DNA of 64,000 nt from Sphingomonas sp. (GTDB lineage: Bacteria > Pseudomonadota > Alphaproteobacteria > Sphingomonadales > Sphingomonadaceae). The stretch's first letter is position 1; every line of letters starts with the position of its first letter. The notes beneath the pieces were generated by a model. It did no database searches. It was not told where the DNA came from and saw only the letters and a program-made list of their open reading frames with translations. Shown piece after piece: positions 16,308 through 25,456 of this stretch. The stretch is from NCBI RefSeq assembly GCF_003248515.1, contig NZ_QFOB01000001.1, positions 496,001-560,000 on the forward strand, read 5' to 3'. A program made the position numbers and the translations under genes.

Positions 16308-17345
16308 ATGGATCGCGACATTCAGTTCATCGGCCAATCCTCGGCCTTTCTCGACGCGGTCGAACGCGCGAGCCGCGCCGCCGCGCTCAATCGGCCCGTG
16401 CTGGTGATCGGCGAACGCGGCACGGGCAAGGAGCTGGTCGCCGAACGACTCCATCGCCTTTCCGGACGCTGGGCTGCTCCGCTCATCACGCTGAACTGCG
16501 CCGCTTTGCCCGAAACGCTGATCGAGGCCGAACTGTTCGGCCATGAGGCCGGCGCCTTCACCGGCGCGACGCGCGCACGCGCCGGCCGATTCGAGGAAGC
16601 GGATGGCGGCACCCTCTTCCTGGACGAACTGGCCACGCTCAGCATGGGCGCGCAGGAAAGGCTGCTGCGCGCGGTTGAATATGGGGAGGTCACCCGGATC
16701 GGCGCCTCGCGCCCGGTGCGCGTGGACGTGCGGATCGTGGCGGCCACCAACGAACATCTGCCGAAAATGGCCGAGGAAGGGCGCTTCCGGCCCGATCTGC
16801 TGGATCGCCTCTCCTTCGAGGTCATAACGCTGCCGCCGTTGCGCGCCCGTGAGGGCGATGTGCCCGTGCTGGCCGACTATTTCGGAAAGCGCATGGCGCT
16901 GGAGATCGGCTGGGAACGCTGGCCCGGCTTCAGCGCGCAGGCGGGTGCCGCGCTGCAGGACCATGGCTGGCCCGGCAATGTGCGCGAACTGCGCAATGTT
17001 GTGGAACGCGCCGTCTATCGCTGGGAGGATGAAAGCCGGCCGATCGACGCCGTCAGCTTCGATCCCTTCGCCTCACCCTGGGGCCTCGCCGCGCTGAAGC
17101 CAGCGGCGGAGGCGGCAGCTCCCCTCCCCGCGTCAGCCCCGCCGCCGGCCGCCCCGATGCCGAGCGACTGCGACGATCTGCGCGCCGCCTGTCACGCGCA
17201 CGAACGGATGCTGCTGGAGGCGGCACTGACGCGGTGTCGCTTCAACCAGCGCCAGACCGCCCTGGCGCTGAAGCTCACCTACGATCAGCTGCGCCATGCG
17301 CTGCGGCGGCACGATCTGCTGGAGAGGAGCGCGGCCGGCGGCTGA
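16308..17345 (+). CDS. pspF: PspF-type sigma-54-dependent activator
   Basis: 345 aa. It starts directly with the AAA+ domain and lacks a receiver domain, as PspF does. Walker A GERGTGKE (residues 35-42), the sigma-54-contact loop GAFTGA (82-87), Walker B TLFLDEL and the VAATNEHL sensor are all present. A proline-rich linker leads to a Fis-type HTH (FNQRQTALALKLTYDQLRHALRR). It is divergent from the psp operon and probably inhibited by PspA. ATG 16308 gives the standard PspF N-terminus; 16290 is an alternative. Confidence 0.95.
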   Translation: MDRDIQFIGQSSAFLDAVERASRAAALNRPVLVIGERGTGKELVAERLHRLSGRWAAPLITLNCAALPETLIEAELFGHEAGAFTGATRARAGRFEEADGGTLFLDELATLSMGAQERLLRAVEYGEVTRIGASRPVRVDVRIVAATNEHLPKMAEEGRFRPDLLDRLSFEVITLPPLRAREGDVPVLADYFGKRMALEIGWERWPGFSAQAGAALQDHGWPGNVRELRNVVERAVYRWEDESRPIDAVSFDPFASPWGLAALKPAAEAAAPLPASAPPPAAPMPSDCDDLRAACHAHERMLLEAALTRCRFNQRQTALALKLTYDQLRHALRRHDLLERSAAGG

Positions 17346-17453
17346 GCCCGCGGAGCCCGAAACTGCCGGCGCCATCCGACTTCCGAGGGCCCGGCTTCGC
17401 ACCCACAATTGCTAACGACTCGCAACAGTCGATTTGCCCGTGACCTTTGGCTT

Positions 17454-17481
17454 TTGTCGGCGTTAGGGCGGCTCGTTATCT
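17454..17481 (+). promoter_or_regulatory. Possible promoter of superoxide dismutase
   Basis: TTGTCG (17454-17459) and TTATCT (17476-17481) with a 16-nt spacer, 17 nt before the sod start. If used, the 5' UTR would be about 10 nt. Pattern match only. Confidence 0.3.
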
Positions 17482-17498
17482 GTCCAGGAGACGCGCCC

Positions 17499-18122
17499 AT
17501 GGCCTTCGAACTTCCCCCGCTTCCCTTCGACGCGACGGCGCTGGAGCCGCACATGTCGGCCGAGACGTTCGAGTATCACCACGGCAAGCATCACAAGGCC
17601 TATGTCGACAAGACCAATGGCTGGATCGAGGAAAAGGGCCTTGCCGGCCTTTCGCTGATCCAGGTGATCGAGAAGGCCAAGGCGACCGCCGACAAGGGTT
17701 TGTTCAATAACGCGGCCCAGATCTGGAACCACACCTTCTTCTGGAACTGCCTGGCCCCCGCCGGCCAGACGCCGACCGGCGTGCTCGCCGAGAAGATCAA
17801 CGCCACTTTCGGCTCCACCGACGAACTGCTCAAGAAGCTGGCGGCGGAAGCCGTCGGGCATTTCGCGAGCGGCTGGGCCTGGCTGGTGCTGGAAGGCGAC
17901 GCGCTCAAGGTGACGTCGTATCACGATGCCGATACGCCGATCGTGTATGAAGGCGTGAAGCCGCTCCTCACGCTCGACGTGTGGGAGCATGCTTATTACA
18001 TCGACTATCGCAACGCCCGGCCGAAATTCGCCGAGACGGTGCTTGGCAACGTCATCAACTGGGATTTCGTCGCCCAGAATCTCGACGGCAAGGGCGCCAG
18101 CCGCGCCGATCAGCAGCAGTAA
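17499..18122 (+). CDS. sodB: Superoxide dismutase (Fe/Mn family, Fe-like)
   Basis: 207 aa. Metal ligands are visible: His27 in FEYHHGKHHKAYV, His in NHTFFWNCL, and Asp/His in DVWEHAYYIDY. The segments FNNAAQIWNHTFFW and AVGHFASGWAWL favour the iron type, though metal preference cannot be proven from sequence. CAGGAG lies 8 nt before ATG 17499. Cytosolic; no signal peptide. A long hairpin follows. Confidence 0.95.
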   Translation: MAFELPPLPFDATALEPHMSAETFEYHHGKHHKAYVDKTNGWIEEKGLAGLSLIQVIEKAKATADKGLFNNAAQIWNHTFFWNCLAPAGQTPTGVLAEKINATFGSTDELLKKLAAEAVGHFASGWAWLVLEGDALKVTSYHDADTPIVYEGVKPLLTLDVWEHAYYIDYRNARPKFAETVLGNVINWDFVAQNLDGKGASRADQQQ

Positions 18123-18134
18123 GAGGCGGCCCGA

Positions 18135-18166
18135 TGCGTATCCCGGCCCCGGCCGGGATACGCATT
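18135..18166. terminator. Perfect 15-bp inverted repeat, bidirectional terminator or REP-like
   Basis: ATGCGTATCCCGGCC (18135-18149) and its exact complement (18152-18166) with a 2-nt loop. It lies between the convergent sod and TPR genes. A terminator is the simplest reading. The length and the near-zero loop also resemble REP-type palindromes, but no second copy was found in this window. Confidence 0.6.
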
Positions 18167-18179
18167 CCTACTCTGGGGC

Positions 18180-18971
18180 CTATTTAGGGGTAGCGCTGGC
18201 CGTGGCGGCTTTCGCCAGCCCCGCTTCCAGATCCGCCAGCTGCGCATCGGCGGCTTTCCCGGCCGGATCATTGGGCGCAAGCTTGCGCGCCCGCTCCCAC
18301 GCCACCTTCGCCGCCTGATCGGCGCCCGCCTCCAGCGCGATATTGCCTGCTTCCAGCGCGACCGCCGCGTCGTCCGGCGCCAGCTTCGCCGCCTCCGCAA
18401 TATCCCGCGTCGCCTTGGGCAGATCATCCTGCCGCCGCGCGAGCGTGGCCGAGAGCAGCCACGCAAAAGGATCGTCCGGCACCAGCCGCACGCCCTGATC
18501 GATATCGGTGCGCGCCGCCGCCATGTCGCCCAGCGCCACATCGGCGCGGCCACGATCCAGCCACGCCTCGCCCTGCATCACCTGCGTCAGGCCCGGCAGC
18601 TTCAGCGCGCGATCCAGCGCGGTACGCGCGAGCGTGGGGTCTTCGTTCGCCAGCGCCGCATTGCCCGCCTGCGTCCATAGCTGCGCCGCGCGCGGATCAT
18701 TGCCGGATTCGGCGGCGGAGGCGACGCGAACGAACGTGTTCGCCGCCGCCGCCCAGTTTTCCGCAGCCGCCTGGGCAAGGCCAAGGCAGTGGCGCGCCGG
18801 AAGATCCCCCGCCTGCTTCGCCCACTCGTCTGCCTCGCGCAGGGCGCGCGGCACATCGCTCTTCGTGAGCGCGACGCAGGCGCTGAAGCGGTCGGTTTCC
18901 GATCCGGGCAGCTTGGCAAGCGGCGGCGGCGTATCCGCGGCGGCAAGGGCGAGGAAAAGGGACAGGAACAG
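18180..18971 (-). CDS. Secreted TPR protein with apparent CTG start
   Basis: About 263 aa. TPR-like helical repeats fill the protein (WLDRGRADVALGDMAAARTDIDQGVRLVPDD, VALEAGNIALEAGADQAAKVAWERARKLAPND). The frame stays open upstream of GTG 18854. It encodes a signal-peptide-like segment (LFLSLFLALAAADTPPPLAKL) back to a CTG at 18971, one base after the hydrolase stop; no ATG, GTG or TTG precedes it. I therefore extend to CTG 18971. A conventional caller would start at GTG 18854 and lose the export signal. Periplasmic, function unknown. Confidence 0.78.
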   Translation of the reverse strand: MFLSLFLALAAADTPPPLAKLPGSETDRFSACVALTKSDVPRALREADEWAKQAGDLPARHCLGLAQAAAENWAAAANTFVRVASAAESGNDPRAAQLWTQAGNAALANEDPTLARTALDRALKLPGLTQVMQGEAWLDRGRADVALGDMAAARTDIDQGVRLVPDDPFAWLLSATLARRQDDLPKATRDIAEAAKLAPDDAAVALEAGNIALEAGADQAAKVAWERARKLAPNDPAGKAADAQLADLEAGLAKAATASATPK

Positions 18972-18972
18972 G

Positions 18973-19704
18973 TCAGGTCTCGATCAGGCTGGCAACCGTG
19001 CGCACCAGCAGATCCAGATCCTGCGGCCGCGACAGGCGATGATCGCCATCCTTGACGAGGATCGTCTGCACATCGGCTGAACGCAGCGCGCGGCCAAGCC
19101 GGAAGGCGATGGAGGGCGGCACATCCACATCCTCCAGCCCGTGCAGCAACCGCACCGGGCCATCGAACGCGATCTCTCCTTCCAGCAAGCGCAGCGCCTG
19201 CCCGCTTTCCCACAAGGCGCGCGTGAAGATGGTGGGCGTTTCCGAATGAGGAGATTCCTCCACCAGCAGCCCATCCTGCGCGAGGATGCGTCGCTGATCC
19301 TCATCGAAGCCCCATTCGGTGAAATCGGGCGCGGCGGCGATCCCGACAAGCCCCGCCACCCGATCCGGCCGGGCGAGCGCCGCCAGCAGCATCTGCCAGC
19401 CGCCCATGGACGAGCCGACGAGCAGGATCGGCCCGGTCGTGACCGTATCGATCAGATCCAGCACGTCGCCGTGCCAGCTTGCCAGCGTCTGCTCCGCGAA
19501 CACGCCCTCGCTCTCGCCGCAGCCGGCATAATCGAGCCGCAACATGGCCCGCCCCTTCGCCCCGGCCCACGCGTCCAGCGCTTGCGCCTTGCCGCCCGAC
19601 ATGTCTGACATATAGCCCGGCAGGAACATGATCGTCGGGCCGGTGCCGGGCCGATAGCGATAGGCGAGAGAGGGCTTGTCGTCGCGGATCAGATAATCGG
19701 TCAT
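18973..19704 (-). CDS. Alpha/beta hydrolase
   Basis: 243 aa. Nucleophile elbow GSSMGG (LLVGSSMGGWQML), the oxyanion-side motif FLPGYMSDMSG, a late Asp in HGLEDVDVP, and His in KDGDHRLSRPQDL complete the triad. ATG 19704 was preferred to an upstream ATG at 19740. It resembles short-chain carboxyl-esterases/thioesterases of the palmitoyl-esterase-like group; substrate unknown. The TPR gene follows immediately. Confidence 0.88.
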   Translation of the reverse strand: MTDYLIRDDKPSLAYRYRPGTGPTIMFLPGYMSDMSGGKAQALDAWAGAKGRAMLRLDYAGCGESEGVFAEQTLASWHGDVLDLIDTVTTGPILLVGSSMGGWQMLLAALARPDRVAGLVGIAAAPDFTEWGFDEDQRRILAQDGLLVEESPHSETPTIFTRALWESGQALRLLEGEIAFDGPVRLLHGLEDVDVPPSIAFRLGRALRSADVQTILVKDGDHRLSRPQDLDLLVRTVASLIET

Positions 19705-19784
19705 CGCTTGGCCATATCCCGCCCCGCGCGCCGTCGCCAACGCCGTTAGCCGCTCGTAAGCTTTCCCGCCCTACAGACGGCATC

Positions 19785-21410
19785 ATGAGCATGATGGAAA
19801 ACGGCATCGAAGCCGCGCCGCTGGGCGAGATCGAGATTGGCCGCGTCCTGGAGATTTCCAGCGCGGGCGCACGTGCCATGCTGGACGCGACGATGCTCGC
19901 AGCCCTGGGCCAGGAGGGACCCGCACAGCCCGGCGCGATCGGCAGCCATCTGAAATTGCGCGTCGGCAACAAGTGGGTGGTCGCACAGGTCAGCGCGCTC
20001 CGGCGCGAGGAAGCGGACGGCGACCTGATCGTGGCGGCCCTCGATTTCGTCGGTGAGGGTGATGCCGAGGGCACGAAACTTCGCGGATTCAAGCGCGGCG
20101 TGAGCCATCTGCCCCTGCCCGGCTGCCGCCTGATCGCCACCAGCGACGCGGATCGCAACGCCATTTTCGCCGCTGACGAACGCGCGCACATCACGATCGG
20201 ACGGATCCATTCGGCGGGCGAAACGCGCGCGGCGCTGTATGTGGATGCGCTGCTCGGCCGGCATTTCGCGATCCTGGGATCCACCGGCACCGGCAAATCC
20301 TCCGCCACCGCCATGCTGCTTCACCGCATCTGCGAATCGGCGCCGCACGGCCATGTGCTGATGATCGATCCGCACGGCGAATATGGCGCCTCCTTCGCGG
20401 AGGCAGGCGCGGTCTTCGACGTGACGAGCCTTGCCATCCCCTACTGGCTGATGAACCTCGAGGAACATGCCGAGGTGTTCGTGACGACGCGGGGACCGGA
20501 CCGGCAGATCGACGTGGACATTCTGGCCAAGAGCCTGCTGGCCGCACGCGCGAAGAATCGCGCGGCGGAGGGCATCAGCCGGCTCACCGCCGACAGCCCG
20601 ATCCCCTACCTTCTCTCCGATCTCGGCAACATCCTCTCGGCGGAGATGGGCAAGCTGGACAAGGGCGGCACCGGCATCGGCCCCTATCTGCGGCTGAAGG
20701 CGCGCATGGACGAACTGAAGGTGGATCCGCGCTACGCCTTCATGTTTTCCGGCATGCTGGTGGGCGATACGATGCAGACGGTATTGCAGCGCCTGCTGCG
20801 CCTGCCGACTGACGGCAAGCCGATCGCGATCGTCGATCTTTCGGCCGTGCCCTCCGAAATCACGCCGGTGCTGGTTGCCCTGCTCGGGCGGCTCGTCTTC
20901 GATCATGCGCTCTGGTCGCGCGGCAAGGATGCACGCCCCGTGCTGCTCGTGTGCGAGGAGGCGCATCGCTACATTCCCGCCGATGCCCAATCGCCCGCGC
21001 GCCGCATCCTGGAACGGATCGCCAAGGAAGGCCGCAAATATGGCGTGTCGCTGGGGCTGATCTCGCAGCGCCCCTCCGATCTGGCGGAAGGCGTGCTATC
21101 CCAGTGCGGCACGATCATCGCGATGCGGCTCAACAACGACAAGGATCAGGCCCATGTCCGCTCGGCCGTGCCGGAGGGCGCGCGCGGCCTGATCGATGCG
21201 ATACCGGGCCTGCGCAACCGCGAGGCGGTGGTGGTGGGCGAAGGCGTGGCGCTGCCGATCCGCGCGATATTCGATGATCTGGAGCCGGAAAGACTGCCGG
21301 CCTCCTCCGATCCCTCCTTCGTGCGGGGCTGGCAGACCGCCGCCGACGAGCCGGCGCGACTGGCCAAGACGATCCTGCGCTGGCGCGCGCAGGGCCGCCC
21401 GCTCGCCTGA
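19785..21410 (+). CDS. HerA-like ATP-binding protein (DUF87)
   Basis: 541 aa hexameric-translocase-type ATPase. An N-terminal beta-barrel (HAS-barrel-like, residues 15-100) precedes Walker A GSTGTGKS (165-172), LMIDPHGEYG, Walker B VLLVCEEAHRYIP, and the arginine-rich LISQRPSDLAEGVLSQCGT segment typical of HerA/VirB4 relatives. In archaea HerA works with the nuclease NurA; no NurA is present here. A DNA-processing role is inferred. It is a stand-alone gene. Confidence 0.9.
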   Translation: MSMMENGIEAAPLGEIEIGRVLEISSAGARAMLDATMLAALGQEGPAQPGAIGSHLKLRVGNKWVVAQVSALRREEADGDLIVAALDFVGEGDAEGTKLRGFKRGVSHLPLPGCRLIATSDADRNAIFAADERAHITIGRIHSAGETRAALYVDALLGRHFAILGSTGTGKSSATAMLLHRICESAPHGHVLMIDPHGEYGASFAEAGAVFDVTSLAIPYWLMNLEEHAEVFVTTRGPDRQIDVDILAKSLLAARAKNRAAEGISRLTADSPIPYLLSDLGNILSAEMGKLDKGGTGIGPYLRLKARMDELKVDPRYAFMFSGMLVGDTMQTVLQRLLRLPTDGKPIAIVDLSAVPSEITPVLVALLGRLVFDHALWSRGKDARPVLLVCEEAHRYIPADAQSPARRILERIAKEGRKYGVSLGLISQRPSDLAEGVLSQCGTIIAMRLNNDKDQAHVRSAVPEGARGLIDAIPGLRNREAVVVGEGVALPIRAIFDDLEPERLPASSDPSFVRGWQTAADEPARLAKTILRWRAQGRPLA

Positions 21411-21429
21411 TCGCCTGCCGAAGAGCAAA

Positions 21430-21462
21430 GACGCCCGGGGGAAGCCCGGAACATCGGGCGTC
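21430..21462 (+). terminator. Hairpin after the HerA-like gene
   Basis: GACGCCCG (21430-21437) pairs with CGGGCGTC (21455-21462) around a loop that can itself pair (GGGGAAGCCC). It starts 20 nt after the stop; no clear U-run. Confidence 0.45.
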
Positions 21463-21534
21463 GACGCTCGCCATGTTCGCGCCCGCAGCATGGCGCTCTC
21501 GACTTGCTCGGCGGCTTTCGTCATCATCCGCCGC

Positions 21535-22725
21535 ATGAGTGGGGGCGCAGAAGAAATTGGCGCGATGGCGACGGCCGCGCTGATCGCGAGCGAGGTGGAA
21601 CGTGCGCGACTGGGCGAGCCGGCCGTGGGCCATGACGTGCACGAGGCCTGCGCCAATTGCGGCACGATCCGCCAGGGCCCTTATTGCCATGCCTGCGGGC
21701 AGGCGGGGCATGTCCATCGCAACCTGATGGCGCTGGTGCATGACATCGCGCACGGCGTGTTCCACTTCGAAGGCAAGATCTGGAATACGCTGCCGATGCT
21801 CGTGCTGCGCCCGGGCGAGCTGACGAAGCGCTATATCGAGGGCGAGCGAGCCAAGTTCATCTCGCCGATCGCCCTGTTTCTCTTCTCCGTCTTCCTGATG
21901 TTCGCGGTGGTCTCCAATCTCGGCGGTCACGGCTCCAAGGCGGAGGCCACCAAGCAGGGCGTGGCCGCCGAAATCGTGAAGACGCGCGTGAAGCTGGATC
22001 GGGCGCGCCGCCAGCGCGCTTCGGAGGTGGATCCCGAGGATCAGGCGCGGCTGGACAGGAAGATCAGGGATCTGACCGCCTCGATCGTGGCGATGCAGGC
22101 GATCGAGCAGCATGGCATGGCGGGCCTGGGCAAGGCGGCGGTGGATTCCAGCCGCGTCGGCGCGCAGGCCGATGCGGCGGCCAAGGCTGCGGAAGTGGCC
22201 GCCAAGGCCGCCGAAACGTCCCCGGCCGGCAAGGCGGCGGAGCAGGCTGCCCACGCGGATTCGAGCCATGCTGCGGAAACCAGCCCGGTGACGCAGATCC
22301 CCTATGTGGGCGGGCTCATCGCCCATGCCGCCGAGAATCCCGAGCTCGTCGTCTACAAGATGAAGAATTACGCCTACAAATATAGCTGGGCGCTGATCCC
22401 GATCTCCGTGCCCTTCATCTGGCTGCTCTTCTGCTTCCGCCGCGATGTGGGCCTTTATGACCACGCCATCTTCGCCATCTACTCGCTCTCCTTCATGTCG
22501 CTGGCCATGGTGGTGCTCGCGGTGGGAAGCTGGCTTGGCATATCGGGCGCGATCATTCCGCTCGCCGCGATGATCGTGCCGCCGATCCACATCTATCGCC
22601 AGTTGAAGGGCGCCTATGGCCTCGGCCGCTTTGGCGCGCTCTGGCGCACCGCGGCCATGCTCATCATGGCGACGATCACGCTCAGCCTTTTCACCTCGTT
22701 CGTCTTCTATCTGGGTAGCGATTGA
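21535..22725 (+). CDS. DUF3667 membrane protein with zinc-ribbon N-terminus
   Basis: 396 aa. The N-terminal Cys pairs (CANCG and CHACG, about residues 39-55) form a zinc-ribbon-like motif, followed by the DUF3667 core (HDIAHGVFHFEGKIWNTLPMLVLRPGELTKRYIEGERAKFISPI). The first membrane helix is ALFLFSVFLMFAVV. A long Ala/Lys-rich coiled region follows, then three or four C-terminal membrane helices. ATG 21535 was chosen because the upstream frame is shadow sequence. Inner membrane; function unknown. Confidence 0.9.
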   Translation: MSGGAEEIGAMATAALIASEVERARLGEPAVGHDVHEACANCGTIRQGPYCHACGQAGHVHRNLMALVHDIAHGVFHFEGKIWNTLPMLVLRPGELTKRYIEGERAKFISPIALFLFSVFLMFAVVSNLGGHGSKAEATKQGVAAEIVKTRVKLDRARRQRASEVDPEDQARLDRKIRDLTASIVAMQAIEQHGMAGLGKAAVDSSRVGAQADAAAKAAEVAAKAAETSPAGKAAEQAAHADSSHAAETSPVTQIPYVGGLIAHAAENPELVVYKMKNYAYKYSWALIPISVPFIWLLFCFRRDVGLYDHAIFAIYSLSFMSLAMVVLAVGSWLGISGAIIPLAAMIVPPIHIYRQLKGAYGLGRFGALWRTAAMLIMATITLSLFTSFVFYLGSD

Positions 22726-22820
22726 GGTGCCGGCCCAAGGACAGCTTTGATCGCAAGCCACGGGATGCGGCGCGCCATATGCGCGTCTATCCCGCCGGCA
22801 CAGAGCCGGAGACGCCCCTC

Positions 22821-23312
22821 ATGACCCACTTCTTCAAAACCATGGCTTCACCCGTCGGCATGCTGACGCTGGTCGCCGGGGCCAACGGACTCGCGGCGAT
22901 CCTGTGGGAGGATGACAAGCCCGGCCGGGTGCGGCTGGGCGCGATGGAGGAACAGGCCGACCATCCCGTGCTCGTCGAGACCGCAACGCAGCTCACCGCC
23001 TATTTCGCGGGCGAGCGGACCAGCTTCGATCTGCCGCTGGACATGGCAGGCAGCGTTTTCCAGAAGCGGGTGTGGGCGCAATTGTTGGCCATCCCCTTCG
23101 GCCAGACGCGCAGCTATGCAGAGATCGCGCGCGCGATCGGATCGCCCGGGGCCGTGCGGGCGGTGGGCGCCGCGAACGGGCGCAATCCTGTCTCCATCGT
23201 CGCGCCCTGCCACCGCGTGATCGGCAGCAACGGCACGCTCACCGGATTTGCGGGCGGGCTGGAGGCCAAGCGCTATCTGCTGGTCCACGAAGGCCTGGAA
23301 CTGGCGCTCTAG
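22821..23312 (+). CDS. ogt: Methylated-DNA-protein cysteine methyltransferase
   Basis: 163 aa suicidal repair protein that removes alkyl groups from O6-alkylguanine. The acceptor is Cys130 in APCHRVIG. The helix-turn-helix RSYAEIARAIGSPGAVRAVGAANGRNP and the N-terminal Ogt domain are intact. ATG 22821 follows a GGAGACG site; an upstream ATG at 22722 overlaps the preceding gene and adds non-conserved residues. No AdaA domain is fused. Confidence 0.95.
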   Translation: MTHFFKTMASPVGMLTLVAGANGLAAILWEDDKPGRVRLGAMEEQADHPVLVETATQLTAYFAGERTSFDLPLDMAGSVFQKRVWAQLLAIPFGQTRSYAEIARAIGSPGAVRAVGAANGRNPVSIVAPCHRVIGSNGTLTGFAGGLEAKRYLLVHEGLELAL

Positions 23313-23355
23313 GGGCGGCGTCGGTTCGGCCGGACCGGAGGCGGCAGCGCCCCGA

Positions 23356-24048
23356 TCAGCCGTCGCATATCGCCTCCAGAACGAGCCGGGAAACCTCCGG
23401 GCAGGAAGCCGGATTCTGCCCGGTGACCAGATGGCCATCGCGAACCGCGCAGGCCTGGAAATCGGGAGCGCTGCGATAGAGCCCGCCCAGTTCGCGCAGC
23501 CGATCCTCCAGCAGGAAGGGCACGGCATGCAGAAGCCCGGCAGCTTCCTCCTCGCTGTTGGTGAAGGCGCAGACCTCGCGCCCGCGGACGATCGGCACGC
23601 CATCGGCATCCGTCACGTTCACAAGGCCGGCGGGGCCATGGCAGACCGCCGACACCACTTTCCCGGCCGCGTGCATGGCGGCGATCAGATCGATCAGCGC
23701 GGCGTTGGTCGGCAGATCCCACATCGTGCCGTGGCCACCGGGGAGGAAGATCGCGTCATAGGCATCGGCGGGGATAGCCTCGATCGGCCGTGAGGCGTGC
23801 AGCATGGCCATCGCTTCCGCATCACCCAGAAAGCGCGCGGCGCTCTCCAGCCGATATTCATCCTCCATCGATGTGGGATCGATCGGCACCGGGCCGCCCG
23901 CGATCGAGGCGATATCCACCACGGCCCCCGCATCGACGAAGGCATAATAAGGCGTGGACAGTTCGGCCATCCAGAGCCCAGTCTCCCGCCCCGCCCCTCC
24001 CTCGCCGCCGGTCCGGGCGTGGGAGGTGGTGACGATCAGGATCTTCAT
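23356..24048 (-). CDS. DJ-1/PfpI family protein (Hsp31-like)
   Basis: 230 aa. Nucleophilic Cys136-His137 in VVSAVCHGPAGL and FLPGGHGTMWDL define a class I glutamine-amidotransferase-like fold. Length and the early GLWMAELSTPYYAFVDAG segment fit the Hsp31/YhbO-related group, proposed to act as glyoxalase III or protein deglycase. ATG 24048 has GGAGAAGAACC before it. Convergent with ogt. Confidence 0.9.
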   Translation of the reverse strand: MKILIVTTSHARTGGEGGAGRETGLWMAELSTPYYAFVDAGAVVDIASIAGGPVPIDPTSMEDEYRLESAARFLGDAEAMAMLHASRPIEAIPADAYDAIFLPGGHGTMWDLPTNAALIDLIAAMHAAGKVVSAVCHGPAGLVNVTDADGVPIVRGREVCAFTNSEEEAAGLLHAVPFLLEDRLRELGGLYRSAPDFQACAVRDGHLVTGQNPASCPEVSRLVLEAICDG

Positions 24049-24218
24049 GGGTTCTTCTCCTCGGCCAACCGAAGGGGCGTCCTGCGGAACGCCTCGCCGG
24101 GGCAGGCACCGCGCGCCTGCCACAATCGATCGGGTGGCATCAACATGGGGATCGCCCCATCGATCAGGGCGCTACGACAGTGGAGGATTTTCGCGCTCCG
24201 GGTGCGGAGAAGGCGCGT

Positions 24219-25283
24219 TCAGGGTGCTGCGATCTCCACCTCGGCCACAGGCGCGGGATCGGCGCGACGGCCCTGGATCCTTTTTCGGACGGGCCGATCA
24301 TAATAACGATCCAGCAGCAGCGCGACGATCACGATCACTCCCCCCACAGGAATGGCGAGACCGGCGCGGGCCGGGCCGGAGAGCGGCAGGATGGCCGGTG
24401 CCGCGATCAGCAGCAGCGGCATGTGAACGGCGTAGAGCGGGTAGGAGAGGTCGCCCAGCGCCTCGCTTATCCGCTCCATGGCGGCGGGAACGCGCGCCTG
24501 CGCGAGCAGCATGAGGCCCAGCGGAAAGGCGATCGTCACGGCGCCCAGCCAATAGGCGCTCGCCGGTATCCGTCCGCCCAAGGCCGATTCGCCCAGAACG
24601 ATCGCGAGGAAGGCCACAAGCAGCAGCGGAAGCGGCAGGACGGGCACATGCGCCCGCCAGCGCGGCTGCGTCCGATGAAGCAGGACACCCAGGAAATAGG
24701 AGAAGAAGACGCGGGGAAAGCCGCCCCAGAAGGTTTCCGGTGAAAAGCCGTTCGCCAGCCCGTGGAGGCGCCAGCCCGCCACCCCGAGCAGCAGGAAGGA
24801 GACCGCGATGATCGCAACGAGCAGGCGCTCCCCCAACCACGATATGGTGAGCCGGTGGAGCGTGTTCGTGACGATCTCGAAGAAGATCGACCATTCGGGT
24901 ATGTTGACGGGGAACAGCAGAGGCCCCGTCCACACGAGCGGCAGCATCAGCAGCGCGCTAGCACCCGCGAGCAGCAGCGGCGCATCCCCCGGCCCCCGTG
25001 CCGCCGCCACCGCGATGCCGATCAGCGCACCGATCAACATCATCGGATAGAGGCGGATCAGCCGCAGCTTCAGGAAGGTCCACAGGCCCATCCGCGCATC
25101 CATGCGCGGCTCATAGGCGCCGGCGATCACGAAGCCGCTCATCAGGAAGAAGATGTCGACGGCGAGATAGCCATAAGCGAAGCTGGCGGTGAAATGCAGT
25201 TCCCGCTCGGCATGATGGATCAGCACGACGATCGCCGCGACGCCGCGCAGCGCATCCAGCGACAGGAGCCGCGCCTGCTTCAT
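24219..25283 (-). CDS. Acyltransferase 3 family membrane protein
   Basis: 354 aa with about ten membrane helices. It begins LLSLDALRGVAAIVVLIHHAERE, the acyltransferase-3 signature with a paired His, followed by FLMSGFVIAGAYE. Such OafA/NodX-like proteins O-acylate surface polysaccharides, lipids or peptides. ATG 25283 follows a weak site. Its position beside a polysaccharide locus (25457-30630) makes exopolysaccharide acylation plausible, as inference. Confidence 0.93.
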   Translation of the reverse strand: MKQARLLSLDALRGVAAIVVLIHHAERELHFTASFAYGYLAVDIFFLMSGFVIAGAYEPRMDARMGLWTFLKLRLIRLYPMMLIGALIGIAVAAARGPGDAPLLLAGASALLMLPLVWTGPLLFPVNIPEWSIFFEIVTNTLHRLTISWLGERLLVAIIAVSFLLLGVAGWRLHGLANGFSPETFWGGFPRVFFSYFLGVLLHRTQPRWRAHVPVLPLPLLLVAFLAIVLGESALGGRIPASAYWLGAVTIAFPLGLMLLAQARVPAAMERISEALGDLSYPLYAVHMPLLLIAAPAILPLSGPARAGLAIPVGGVIVIVALLLDRYYDRPVRKRIQGRRADPAPVAEVEIAAP

Positions 25284-25456
25284 GTCATTCCCCGCAAGGC
25301 CATCCTCCGCGCCTGCGATCCTGCCCGAGCGGGGCCGCGGCGGCAAGCGAAGGCGCCGGCCCGGTGCGACAGCGCGACGGTCTCCGGCGACGGCCTTCTG
25401 CTGCGCGCGCGCGTGGCCTAAACCGAATCCGGTTCAGTCGGCGTGGCGAGCGGATC

